The notes under the pieces: model-generated | Told to the model about the DNA's origin: nothing | Database searches by the model: none | The model's input: the letters and a program-made list of their open reading frames with translations, nothing else | Made by a program: the position numbers and the translations under genes | Shown here: piece by piece, positions 1 through 12,991 of the stretch | Layout of the letters: each line of letters starts with the position of its first letter | Numbering within the stretch: the first letter of the stretch is position 1 | Source of the DNA: Acanthamoeba sp. SK_2022b | Lineage: Eukaryota; Discosea; Longamoebia; Acanthamoebidae | Assembly (NCBI GenBank): GCA_027943245.1 | Contig: JANDJZ010000122.1 | Location: forward strand, 1-58,504 | DNA length: 58,504 nucleotides | Reading direction: 5' to 3'

Positions 1-1
1 G

Positions 2-3
<2 letters not shown>

Positions 4-56
<53 letters not shown>
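4..56. repeat. (GT)n microsatellite
   Basis: Uninterrupted GT dinucleotides at the left window edge. On the minus strand this is a CA tract directly after the last visible kinesin exon, so it probably lies in an intron. Confidence 0.95.
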
Positions 57-57
<1 letters not shown>

Positions 58-64
58 TGCGTGC

Positions 65-2677
65 CTTCTTGGTAGTGGTGGCGAGCTTCTTGTGGGCCTC
101 CTGGAGTTCGGTGAATTCGGCCTGGAGGCGCTGGAGCTCGGCCTGGAGGGTCTCCTTCTGCTCCGAGAGCGATTCGATGACGACCTGGCTCTCGGATCGC
201 TCGCACTGCAGTCGCTCCATCTGGATGGTGAGCTCGGCGATCCGGCCCACCATGATCTGGTTCTCCTTCTCGTACTGCTCCTGCGTGGCGCTGGCGTTGG
301 CGAGCTCCTCCTTGAGCTTCTCCAGCCGCTCCAGCTCCTCGGCGGCCGACTGCTCCCGGTCCCGGAGGGCGTCCTGTAGAGAATCGACCTTCTCCAGGAT
401 TTCCGACTTCTCGTCCTCGGCCTGCTTCAGCTTGTCCTCCAGCTCCGTCACGCGGTCTGCGCCCGCCCAACCCGCGCACGCCTCGTCAGCACTCCGCGAC
501 GGCGACGACCTGGAGTGGATCGCGCGCAAAGAGGGGAAAGAGAAGGGGAGGCGAGTACCGTTGATGGCGGCCACGTTGGGAAGCTTGGAGCGGGTGTCGG
601 GGGACATGGCCGGCAGCGCGGACTGCGACTGGACCTGCTGCACGGCCGGCGAGGTGAGGGTCATGCCGCCGGCGCCCGCCTTGTCCTTGGCCGCGGGCGA
701 GATGGTGATATCGCCTGGGTGGGGAAAGCGCAGGAGCACGAGAAAAGAATGAGAAAAGGCTGAAGAAGTGGACAGCGAAGGAGAGCAAAAGGGACGAGTC
801 GCGGGCTGAGAGGGCGGTACCCTTGACCAGGCGCAGCTCCTCCTCCAGGCACGTGCAGTAGGTCTTGAGCCGCGAGATCTCCTTGTTGGCCTTGTCCAGC
901 AGGGCCTTGAGCTCCTGCACGCTCATTTCCTTGTTCACCTTGGCCTGGTTCTTAATCGTCTTGGCTCTGTTACGCGGTCACGCACACGCGCGCGTCGGTG
1001 AATAAGACGCATCACAGGAAAGCGCCCCGTGCACGAGCCTAAAGAAGACAGCAGGAGAAGGAGGCGCACCTGATACCAAAGCGCAGGGTGGAGAGGGTCT
1101 CCTCTTCGTTGTAGGACGAGGGCGAACAATTGATGATGAGGGTTGTGCGCGAGTTGCCGCCGAGCGACTCTTGGAGCAGACGCGTGAGCTTACTGTCTCT
1201 GTAGGGGACGTGCTTGGACTGTGTTTGTGGTGAGAGAGAAGCCATTCGGGTGAGCCGTGCTGCTGGAAAACTCGGGTGAGTTGGGAGAGGCGACATGCCT
1301 TGCCGTCAGTCAGCGCGTTGATCACATTGCCAAGGGCTGAGAGCGACTTGTTGATTCCCTTGGCCTCGTCGAGCGTTTGGCCTGCAAACAGACGCGAGAT
1401 CGACCACATCGCGAGTTGGTAAGCGACGGTGGTCGGCGTCGTTGGTCGACCTCGAGGGCCAAAAGGGAGAGCGGGGAATGGCGGACATACCGGTGGCGCC
1501 GGTCTTGCCCACCTTCTCAGAGCCAGCCAAGTCTACCAGGTAGAGCTTGCCGCTCATGGTGGTGCCGTTCTGGAGGTTCTTTTGCTCCACATTCCACACA
1601 AAAATACTGTGGGAGCGACTGCTCACGTCGTTCATGTCTGTGGGTGGCAACAGCCATGTCACCACGCACAAAGGCGAGTGTGTGAGTGGGAGGGCAGAGA
1701 GAGAGAGGAGAGGAAGAAGTTGCAAGGCGGCACGCGGGAGAGGGAAAGGGGTGCAGTGCGCGTACTCGTGGCGGCGACCTTACGGTTGGCCGAACCGGTG
1801 TCCATCACACGAATCACGTCCTCCGCACAGGTCACATACTCTTCCGTGACCCCCTCTATGTAGACGCTCTTGTCCTTGTTCTCCCTAATCTTGAGATCAG
1901 ACTTGTCCGCTGGAGAAAAGTGGAGCGCGTAGAACGTCAATCTCGGCCACAGAACCCACATCTTTTTTCCACACAAGGAAAAGGCGAAGGAGGAGTCACG
2001 TACGCGCCATAAGGTCCCGAATCTTTTCCATGTAGATCTCTATGTAAGAGACTTTGACGAGAAACTCCATTGTTTCGCTCGCCTCCTCTACAAAGGAGAA
2101 AATGGTCTCGATCATGCGAGGAATAATGCCCTTCATCTGCTTGTCATGGATGTCGGGACCCTGCATAGTTTCGAAAAAATGTGTAAATCAACGAGGTTGT
2201 CGTGAGATTTGGGGGGGGGGGGCAAACCTGCATGGTGTGCGTTTTACCGCTGCCGGTCTGCCCGTACACAAAAATGGTGCCATTGAATCCCTTGAAGAGA
2301 TCTTGATGAAGGGCAAGAAGTTAGATTAGCTCTTGCATATTTTCTTTTTTGTGACATTTGTAACAAAAAATAAAATAAAAAATAATCAATAAGTCGGGTA
2401 CCCTCAACGACAGGCCTGGCGGCATAATCGTAGACTTCAGTCTGGCTTGTGACAGGCCCCCAAATTTTATCGAAGTTGAAGCTATGGTTGCCTTGGCCCT
2501 ACGTTCCATGTGGAGTTTAGAATGAGCACGCAGTGGGTGCTGCTGAGGATGGGAACGAACGATGATTTTGACGGTGGTGCCATCGTCGCTCAGATGCACA
2601 ATCTCGGTGGCCCCGCGCGCCTTTTCTTTTGAGTTACTTGGCCGGAAGCGACAGACCACTTTGATGTTATTCGACAT
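65..2677 (-). CDS. Kinesin-1-like heavy chain, 3' part outside window
   Basis: Plus-end-directed microtubule motor of the conventional kinesin type. The ATG is at 2677. Coding exons include 2677-2561, 2498-2402, 2301-2228 and 2160-2004, then more down to about 65. The motor domain shows the P-loop GQTGSGKT (about residues 85-92), switch I with SSRSHS, switch [10 protein letters not shown], the microtubule-binding [14 protein letters not shown] and the neck-linker start NQAKVNKE. After it comes coiled coil rich in E, K, L and Q. The tail and stop lie before base 1. The acceptor of the third exon is AAG rather than CAG. At the left edge the frame reaches a (CA)n tract with no GT donor, and AAG|GCACGC (donor at 64-63) suggests a GC donor. 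Divergent from the kinase gene at 3128. Family call is firm; cargo is unknown. Confidence 0.9.
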
Positions 2678-3127
2678 CTTAGCCGCCCTTCGATTGATCC
2701 TTCGCGCACGACCAACAAAGGCGTGCTTTCGTGTTTGCCAGCTCCCCTTCCGTGTCTACAAAAAAGAGGCAATGTCCGGTAAAAACAACAAGTCACCAAC
2801 CCACACCAGCGGCTGGGTGGGGCGTGTTCTCTTGCACGCCAGGTGTTGGTCGTGACAACAGGGCGTCTTGGACTTCTGGAATACAGTCACCACTATGCAG
2901 TGACTGAGCTGTTTTTGGCAGTCGCTTTCTGAAGGCTATCTGCCCAGCGGCGCATAGGGTTTTCGCACGAAAGCAAAAAAAAAAAAAAAAAAAAAAAACT
3001 CGTCGACACCTTGGCGGCGGTAGCGATTGGACGCCTCGTTCGCGCTGAAAGCCAAAGAACCAAAGGCCTGGTGTTGCCTTCGATCTCCCACGATTTTTGG
3101 CAGCGAGAGAGCGCAAGTACGAACATC
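2678..3127. promoter_or_regulatory. Divergent intergenic region, kinesin / kinase 1
   Basis: 450 bp between two divergent start codons, so it must hold both promoters. It contains a 24-A run (2975-2998) and a CCAAT core on the minus strand (ATTGG at 3026-3030, context GCGATTGG). I see no convincing coding sequence and no clear TATA box. Confidence 0.5.
2975..2998. repeat. Poly(A) homopolymer
   Basis: 24 consecutive A in the shared promoter region. No retrocopy or target-site duplication was seen next to it. Confidence 0.9.
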
Positions 3128-4604
<1,477 letters not shown>

Positions 4605-4856
4605 CTGCCTGCTCTCGCCTTCCTGCACTTGTTGACCTGTGCTGCCCTTGTCATGCTGCCTTTTGTATAAAAAACAATTATCAGTGTCACGCCCACTCTG
4701 CTCGCTCCCTCGGCCTGACGTCGCGTTGGCTTTCTTTCTTCCGGGGGAAAGGAGAGGGAGGCGGGTTGTGAAGCGTGGGGCCGAGGCAAGGCCCCGAACG
4801 CGTTTGTTGATTTATACATGTACTACGGGTGGCAGCAGGGAGGATAATGCACTTCC

Positions 4857-6260
4857 TCAGGAGGGGAGCTGCTCGATCTGTTTCAACAGGAACGCCTTCT
4901 CGTCGGCAAACTGCTCGTCCTCTGCAGGGGACAACGAAGGAACAAGAACAATAACGACCCACAGGGTTAGCGATGTGCTCGCGCGCAAGCTTGGATTGGG
5001 GGGGGCACCTTTTTCGTTGTGGAAGTTACTGAGGAAGTTGATGAGCTTTTCCTTGTTCTTGGTGAGAATGTCGAGGATGGGCTTGGCCTTGTTGGGATTG
5101 GCCACGAACACCTTGAAGACGTGGAAGGCCTCGAACTGAATGTTTTTGCTCTTGTCCCTCAGGAGGTTCATCATCAACTTGAGGTTCTGCTGGTCGCTGA
5201 TGTACTTGGTCATCACGTTGAAGTTGGCCCTGTCCAAGAGCAGCTCGCCGAGCAGCTGCGCGGGTGGGGAACGACATGGGTGTGAGCGCAACGATTTCCC
5301 TCCCTCATTCTTTCATGAGCGAGGCATACCTTAAGGGACTGCCTCCTGGTCACATAGTTCTTCGAGTGCAGCAGTTGCGTGTAGTCCTCGAAGATGACGT
5401 CGTAGTTCTTCTCCAAGAACTCGGCACACAGTGCCTTGTGTTTGGTCAGGAGATCCTATCGGGTAGAAGAGAGAGAGAACAAACGGCTTTGATCAGCATG
5501 CAGCAATGATAGCATTTGGACGGCAACACCGCCAAAAAGATCATCTCTGGATGATTTGCGAATTGTGTTTTCTCAGTGCGGGCTACCTTGAAGGTGGCGA
5601 AAGCGTCTGAGGCCACGTCGAAGCCGGGATTCTCAACGAAGCGGAAGAACTTGAGGAAGTGTTCAGAGTGAAGGACGAGTTGAGCGAGGCTCTCGTTGTC
5701 GAGGCACACTCGCAGCAACTGACCGCAGATCACTGCCACATCAGGGTTCTCGTAGCCAAGCACGAGGTCGTCAAGCAGCTTGCTGTTCTTTTCGAGAAAG
5801 TCTACGCCCGGCTTACGTCCCGCTACCTCGCGACGCATGAGATTGCCAAATAAAATCACAAAGTCCTTCTTGGCCTGTTGGCAGGGAGGTGCATGGGGGG
5901 GGGGGATTATGTGTAAGGTGAGAGGACGAGCGGGATCCCTGCAACGACTTGATGATTCAAAGAAAGTGGTAGAAGCGGCGGTGGTACCTCGAATTCGATA
6001 GCCCCCATGTTGGCGAAGAGGAGGCCCAGCAGGTCGCCTTGAAATATTTCGGTGAGCAGCTCGTCTCCAGCTTCGGGCGTAGGCTCAGTCTTGCCATCGC
6101 CGTAGAGGAGCACCTTCATGCCCGTGATGCTGTTCGATACTTCGGCGATGGCCTTCTCCTGTTTGGAACCGCCGCCCGAGTTCTTGATGTAGGCCTGCAC
6201 GCCCTGTCGGCAATGCTTCACCAGCGCCGACGGCTTCTCCTTCTTACTTCCCTTGAACAT
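4857..6260 (-). CDS. mo25: Mo25 (CAB39) scaffold protein
   Basis: Armadillo-like scaffold that binds STRAD and germinal-centre-type kinases, activating LKB1 and related MST/Fray kinases in polarity and cytokinesis. Exons 6260-5988, 5874-5587, 5455-5330, 5255-5009 and 4921-4857 sum to 999 nt (332 aa, normal for the family). The sequence shows the N-terminal KPSALV helix, [17 protein letters not shown], the [10 protein letters not shown] segment, the highly conserved [22 protein letters not shown] motif across an intron, and [19 protein letters not shown]. The C terminus is [20 protein letters not shown]. Divergent from the REJ protein gene. Confidence 0.96.
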
Positions 6261-6717
6261 GCTTGTTCAACCGATTCTTACAACACACACAACCTGTTGG
6301 CCCTCGCGAGCGATCTGGGTAACTGGCCGGCAGCAAATATTTTCTATTTCTTCGTTTCCTCGTGCCTTGCCTGCGGCTGAATTCATATTTATAATTTTAT
6401 GTACTTTCTTTATCTTTTTTAGGTGATTAAAATAGGCCAATGGGTTCGGGTGGGCGCCTCTTCAAAAAGGAGAGGGGGAAAAAAGAGGGCGAGCGCAACC
6501 AGCTTGGATCGCTAACCGTTCTTGAAAAAGAAGGGGGGAGTCGCCACCTCGAGACACGGGGAGTTTAATCCAGCGACGGATGAGACTGGGCGTCCACTGG
6601 AAACTGTGATCGACAGCTCGCTCCTCCTCCTACTCCACTCCCTACGCACATCTCCCCCCCCCCAACATCATCATACTCAACAGCAGCGTCAGCCCACACA
6701 GCGCGTCTGGCGCCAAC
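6261..6717. promoter_or_regulatory. Divergent intergenic region, Mo25 / REJ protein
   Basis: 457 bp with no gene. It holds an A/T-rich patch (about 6380-6435) and a CCAAT element in the 10-mer GGCCAATGGG at 6435-6444. The identical 10-mer occurs in the divergent promoter at 21896. Confidence 0.45.
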
Positions 6718-9700
6718 ATGGATCGAAAGGCCATGGCTGGCTCCAGTGCTGATCTACTCAAAATCCTACTGCATCTTCGCGCTCCCCTCTTCGCACTCCT
6801 CCTCCTCTTCTCTCTGGTCTGTTCTTTGCCCCTGAGCTCTCAGGAGGACTTCCACCTTGGTAGAAACTCGGGTAATCCTCCCTCGCTTCTGGGCTCCTCG
6901 TCTCTTTCGTCCTCTCTCTCTCTCTCTCTCTCTCCACTGTGATGTCAGCCCGTGTTTGTGCGACACTATCCTGCGGCTCTTGCCCTGACTCACCTCACGT
7001 TGACACTCAGTGTCAGGACCAGTACCAATCCAAGCAAAGGTGTCCGACGCGGGGGGCGCGCTGGTGGTCACGTTCAACGTCGACACCGACAGGGCCGGCT
7101 TGAGCGGGGTCTTTAATTGCTCGAACGTCTTCAATCAGGTGTCAGCTGCGGCCCTGGGTAACCAATCGGTGTGTTACTGGCGAGATGCGAGCACACTCGT
7201 GGCGCGCTTCACTCAGACGACCACCGTGTCACTGGGGGACTGGCTGTACCTTGAAGCGGGCCTCATCGGAACCCTCGCCTCTCCCTCGGTCACAAACACC
7301 GATCCCAAGAGCCTCGGCGTGTCTGTGGAAGCCCCTGACTCCCCTATGGCCCCGGTGGTCGTGATCGAGGGAACATCGGCCATCGGCTGGTGTGACGTGC
7401 TCACTCTCGATGCGACTGCATCCTATGGGTCAGGCGGACGCCCCTTCGTGGGTGGCTACGCGTGGGGCCTGGTCGCCCCCGAAGACAACTCGACCGATAT
7501 TGTACTGGGCGTGGAGAGCTATCTCGCCCTGGAGAGTGGAGTATTGGTGTCGCTCGACGGAGCTTCGCTCGACTTGAACACTTCTCGTACCTACACTTTC
7601 TCCCTCACTCTCACCAACTGGCTTGGCCAATCTTCTACGGCCTATTACCCCGTCGATATTATCGCCACAGACCAGGTAGTCGTGCGCATAGCCGGTGGTA
7701 GTGTACGTCTTTCTTTCGTGTTCTCCTACTCTTGCTATCGGGGGGGGGGGAGGAAGAAAGTCCCCCGCTGACGGGCTAACCCTAAACTGTCAACTGTGCT
7801 CCGGTGGGGGGGGGGGGTATTATATCACAGCCTACAATCGACAGCGGTAGCGCACTGTCACTGCGCGGCAGTGTGCAGCCGCCGTGCGTGTGCAAACGAG
7901 ACACTTCGCAGGCTGTCTGCAACACTACCACCAGCTATGCCTACGCGTGGGTGCGCACGGGCGGACCTGTGGTGGCGCTCGACCTCGACACGCGCACCTC
8001 GTCGTCGCTCTATATCCCGGCCGGCACACTGCAGGCCGGGGCTACCTATCGCTTCACCCTCACCGCCACCAACGCCGACCTGCTCAACTACGTCGGCCAG
8101 GCCACCGTCACCGTCCGCGTGCTTGAGGAGGAACTGAATGTTGTTCTGGAGTCTGGCACGCGCTATGTGTCGCGCTACGGGCCTATTGAGCTCGACGGTT
8201 CCCTCTCGACGGCTGATGACGACCCGAGCGTGAGGTACAGCTGGACTTGCTCGTGGGCCGGTAGCGCCGATCTGTCCTACTCCGGAGACCTGTGTCCAGC
8301 GGCGCGCTACTTCGACACGCCGGCCTACCAGGCGGCGCATATCACGTTACCTGCGTCGACGATGCCCCCTGGCGACTGGCTGTTCACGTTGGCCGTGAGC
8401 AAGGGACAACTCGTGGCTTCGGCAGACCAGCTCATCACTATCGGATGGGGCGACGCCCCCACCGTCTTCGTGCGCCTAGCCCAAGTTGGTGACAACAACG
8501 CGGTCGGGCTCTCCTACACCAATCTGCCAGCCAGCGCCTCACTCGTGTTCCGCGCAAATGTGACTTCGCCGCTTGGCCGCAAGGTCGCCAATCTAACCTG
8601 GTCGCTGACCGACGGCGATATCACCGACCTCACCGGCATTGTCCAGGCCGGTAGCGACGATACCGTGCTAGCCTTCAACCCCGGCGTGCTCACGCCTGGC
8701 GCCTACTACAGCCTGCGCTTCACGGCGAGCTATGCTGACACCCTCCTGCAGCCCGCCGACTGGGCCGACAACTCGGGCCTGCCGTGGGCGGCCTCGACGC
8801 CCTACACTGACGGCTGGGCCGAGGTGACGTTCAGTATCGGCGACTTCCCCTGGGGCGGCGAGTGTTCGGCGACCGCATCCGAAGGCAAGGCCGTGACCAC
8901 GTCGACTCCCGTAACCCTCATGTGCACTGGCTTCGATACCGCCAGCAGCCAACCCGCGGTGGTCGGCGGCGGCCCCGTCTTCGTGCATTACTATACGCGC
9001 CACTCGGCTGACGCCCTGGGAGGTCTCTTCCCTCTCGGCTCACACAGGTCGGTGGCCGCCGGCAGCTTCATGACATATTTGCCCTCGACCGGCAGCGGCA
9101 ACAACACGCTGACGCTCTACGCGCGAGTCTTCGACCGATCGGGCTCGCCCGCCTACCAGCCGTCGACCGGTCCCGAACTGATTCAGGTCGCCTCGGGCAT
9201 CGTCGTACAGGGCGCAGGCTTGGCCAAGCGGTCCCACGCCGAGACGGCCGAAACCATGCTCAGCAGCGGCGTCGCATACCAGGCCATTCTGCGCGGCAGT
9301 GTGGATCTCGTGCCCACGCTGCTCTACTCGATCCTCTTTGACCTCAACAACGCCCAGTCCATCACCGACGACTACGTAACCAACCCGTTCGCCCACTCGG
9401 CCGAGCTCGAGGTGCGCCAGGCCATCTTCCAAGTCCTACGTCGTCAGGTGGCCTTTGAGAGCTCCGAGGACGCCACCAGCGTGCAGGCTCAGCTTCTCTG
9501 GCTCATCGCCGGCGGCTCCCGCACCTCGAGCGCCAAGCGGTCCTCCCACTCTTTGGCGCGACGCGACGTTGCCAGCAGCGATTTGGGCGTGGAGATGCTC
9601 CAGTACCTCCGCGAGCTTGTCAACGTCTCTCTTCCCACTGCCGACCGCAGCGTACATCGCACCCCCACCGAATTTTGTGGCGACGTGCTCCTCACCTTCC

Positions 9701-11312
9701 TCCTCCCTCATACGTCCCAGTACATCGCAAACGCAGCCTCGAACCTGCTAGAGTACTACAAGGCCCTCACTCTCGACGCGAGCGCATTTGCGACGGAGCT
9801 CGTGGGGCTGGTCACTGAGCTGGCGCTCGATCAGGCCGCCGGCTCGCCCCAGAGCGCCACACTCACGTGGAACACCCCCAACATCCAGGTCTCGACCGGC
9901 ACCTGTACGCCCTGACTCTTCTCGCAGCCCCACTTGTCCTCAAGTCGCCCGGGGTAACCGAATGCTCACCCGGCTGATGTGGTGGCGCCACTGTCAGACA
10001 CGCTGAGCGGGCTGCCGACGACGGTGACAGCGGGAGGCGTGTCGGTGACGCTGCCCACGGCAAACATCCTGGCACAAGCGCGTAGCGAGGACAGCCGGGT
10101 CGTGGTGGCGCTGTCCGTGTTCTACCTCAACCCGCTTGCCGATACGGGCGTCACCCTCGTAGTGCCGGTCACTATCCTCACCGTCCGGGTCGATGGCCAG
10201 GACATCTCCCTCTCCGGCAACCTCACCGTCGTCTACCCGGTGGTCCTCGCCGAGAACCCGAACAGTCTCGCCCTTGCCGTGCGCTGCCCCCCCCCCCTCC
10301 TCTCAATTATTCTCCGTCTGTGAGCTGACCTGTGATGGTGGCTGGTGGGGGCATTGCTGATGCAGGACCTAACCAGCGGAGACTACAACGCTTCGTGCCA
10401 GAGCTGGAACGGCAATGCCTGGACCCAGACCGGCTTGACCTATGTCTCCTCGGGTACACGCGAAGGTGCAGGCGGCGCGGTGCTGTCGTCAATCGATGGC
10501 ATTACGTGCGTTTGCTCGAGTGTCACATCGGGCGCGGTCTTTTCCGTTCGCGCTATCGCCCGCATGTACCGACCTTCTCCACTTTGCCCCTCTCCACTTT
10601 GCCTTTGCTGACCAGGTACCGCGTATCTGTTTGCGTTGTCGGGGGGGGGGACGCCAGTGTGGCATCGCCGAGCGCGTCGCCCGTCGTGGCAGCCGCGGTC
10701 AAGTCGTCTGGCAGCGGCGAAGAGCGATGGATCCTCCTCGCCATCTTCGTCACCTTTGCCATCGTCGTCCTCTTCAGTGCGCACCTCCCCCAATTACCTC
10801 TACTTTCGGCCTCATCTTGTCCCCTCTCCCTTCGGCGCCTCATCTCTGTCGCGGTTGTGTGGCGTCGTATCCTCGCGTGCAGTTCTGTTGTTCGGGTTCC
10901 GCCTGTACCTGCAGAAGGAGGAACCGCAGGAAGAGGAGTATGAGATCCCGTTGGTGAACGAGGCGCCCGATCAGCCGGAGCCCGAGGCCACCCTCGCCGA
11001 GGAGCCCCACACTGAAGTCACCAAGCACGAGATGATGGCCACCGACGAGGTCAGCTCCTCCCCCCACCATCGCCCGTCGCCCACGGCCATCGTTGGCTCA
11101 TCGCACGTGCGTGTGTGTGTTGGAATCGTGGGGTGGTGGGAGCGCAGGTGCCCGAAGACCTGGGTCTTCCCTCGGACAACGACTCGGAGGCGAGCGTGGT
11201 GCTTCGTCGGCCGAAATTCCAGAACGGACGCATCGTCTTCGAGAGCGACCAGTCGTACGAGCTTTTACCTCTCCCCCCTCCCATTGGTGGTGCTGACATG
11301 GCCGGTGGGTGA
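6718..11312 (+). CDS. REJ-domain single-pass membrane protein (may extend to 12381)
   Basis: Large surface protein. Exons 6718-6871, 7011-7702, 7831-9904, 9998-10278, 10366-10505, 10658-10776, 10883-11106 and 11148 onward. A hydrophobic N-terminal segment (LFALLLLFSLVCSLPL) looks like a signal peptide or anchor. The ectodomain of about 1,100 residues has REJ (receptor for egg jelly) features: a CDVLTLDATASYGSGG segment with following aromatic W, and GECSATASEGKAV followed by LMCTGFD. Near residue 1150 is one strong transmembrane helix (WILLAIFVTFAIVVLF) built across an intron. An acidic cytoplasmic segment with YEIPLVNE follows. The frame stops at 11312, but splicing at 11255-11320 would skip that stop and join the SR-rich exons in frame (1,585 aa). 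Ligand unknown; adhesion or sensing is an inference. No polycystin channel region is present. Confidence 0.8.
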
Positions 11313-12381
11313 ATGCACAGTCGCGAGTCCTCGCGCGCGCGCTCGCGCTCGCGATCAAGGTTTAGCGAGCGAGACCGTTCTAGAACTCGTTCCCGCTCGC
11401 GTTCCCGCTCGCGTTCCCGTTCCCGTTCCCGCTCGCGTACGAGGTCGAGGTCGAGGTCGAGGTCCAGCGCGGATAGATCCCAGGGCTCCTCCAACTACTC
11501 GCGGTCGAGGCGACGATCATCCCGCTCGCGGTCGAACTCCAGGAGCACCGCCAGGTCTGAATCGTCCCGCCGATCCCCCCGCTCCTCGCGCTCCCCCTCC
11601 AGGTAGCTACAGCCCTCCACTCGCTCTCCGATCTATCAAGTGTAAAACACTTTTATCCCTTTTTTTAACTGATTATTTTTTGTTGCCACGCGGCAGGGAT
11701 AGCAGCAGGGCGGACGGAAGGAGCGGCGAGGACTACTCGAGCGAGGAGGAGCGCGGTAGGTCGGTGGAGCCCGCGTCGGTGAGGGACAGCGAGCCCGCGC
11801 CAGAGCCGGGCAGGCGAAAGGACGCCGAGGAGCCGCGAACGCGAGGCGCGGAGGAGGCGACACAGCCGCGGAAGCCTCCAGCGGCCGAGCGCGTGCCCGA
11901 GCACGACGACTCCGAAGGCGAGGAAGAGACCGACAGCGAGTCTGAGAGCCCCCGCGAAGGCAAGACTGATGACGGACAAGCCACCAGCGACGACGGCGCC
12001 GAACGCGGTCGCAGCAGAAGCAGAAGCGAGAGCCGTAGCCGTAGCCGTAGCAGGAGCGGTAGCAGGAGCCGTAGCCGTAGCCGTAGCGAGAGCGAGGGCG
12101 AAAGCAAGAGCCGTAGCCGTAGCAGGAGCAGGAGCAGGAGCAGGAGCCGAAGCGAGAGCAGGAGCAGGAGCCGAAGTGAGAGCAGGAGCAGGTCGGCGTC
12201 CAACAGCCGGTCGCGGTCGCGGTCACGGTCGCGATCGGGCTCAAGGGGGTCATCGCGGTCGCGGTCGAGCGGCAGGGATCGAGGAAGCAGCGGCAGCAGG
12301 AGCAGAAGCCAGAGCGACGACTCGAACAGATCGTCCGATGAGGAGGAGGACTCGGGCGGCTCCGACAACGACAACATGTGA
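11313..12381 (+). CDS. SR-rich (RS-dipeptide) coding segment
   Basis: Two exons, with the first ending at 11602 and the second at 11697-12381, joined through a clean GT-AG intron (AG|GTAGCT ... CGGCAG|G). They encode mostly RS dipeptide repeats with a middle acidic/Pro stretch and end in an acidic SDEEEDSGGSDNDNM tail. RS domains usually mark splicing factors phosphorylated by SRPK/CLK kinases. No RNA-recognition motif is visible. An ATG at 11313 directly abuts the upstream TGA, giving a 324-aa stand-alone protein without any 5' leader. Alternatively this is the C-terminal tail of the REJ membrane protein, because exon 11321 onward fits its reading frame through a 66-nt intron. RS codons vary (CGT, AGG, AGC, TCG), so the protein repeat appears to be selected rather than a DNA satellite. 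Confidence 0.6.
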
Positions 12382-12685
12382 ACAGGGCTATCTCTTGGCC
12401 ATCAGAACGTCCGTGGTGACAAGCTCAGCCCCCCCAACGAATGAATCTACGGCACGACGGGCCATCATGACTCGACCGACGAAGACGGAGAGGAAGAGAG
12501 TAGAGTGTGCGGGAAGGAGAGAGGAAGAGAGAGAGAGAGAGAGAGGACAGGAGGGCAACGGCACGAGTGTTGTGTCTTGCTCGCATTGCAAACAAAAAAC
12601 AAAAAACAATATCTTACTACACGCGGGCAGGGTGGTCGAGGTGTGTTGCGGGCCTCCTCCCCTTTAGCGATCCGTTCTCTCTCGC
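12382..12685. other. Convergent intergenic region
   Basis: 304 bp between two facing stop codons. It contains a (GA)n tract near 12529-12543 and an A-rich patch (12588-12610) that could serve 3' ends. No coding signal seen. Confidence 0.5.
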
Positions 12686-12923
12686 TCAGTAGCCAAAGAA
12701 GGAGAAGCCTCGGTCCTCCGGCCGTCCACGCAAAAAGTCCCACACGATGCACGTGCGATCCGCACTGCCCGACACGATCTTGCTGGCATCGAACTTGAGC
12801 GATGTAACCATCTCCGTATGCCCCTGTTGTTGTATTTCGTGGCCAGGCCAGTCCACACACGCGATACAGCATTAGGCAAGTTTGTCCTTGCGTGAAGACA
12901 GGAAGAGAGAGAGAGAGAGAGAG

Positions 12924-12991
<68 letters not shown>

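Noticed and set aside
6..752. Long plus-strand open frames starting with alternating Cys-Val
   Set aside because: They translate the GT repeat and then run antisense to the kinesin coiled-coil exons.
2975..2998. Poly(A) run as the tail of a retrotransposed element
   Set aside because: No upstream element body, no target-site duplication, and it lies in a normal divergent promoter.
11636..12377. Leu/Asp- and Ser/Tyr-rich minus-strand open frames of about 205-214 codons
   Set aside because: They are the reverse complement of the RS-repeat coding region; the plus strand has splice sites and RS codons that vary at third positions.
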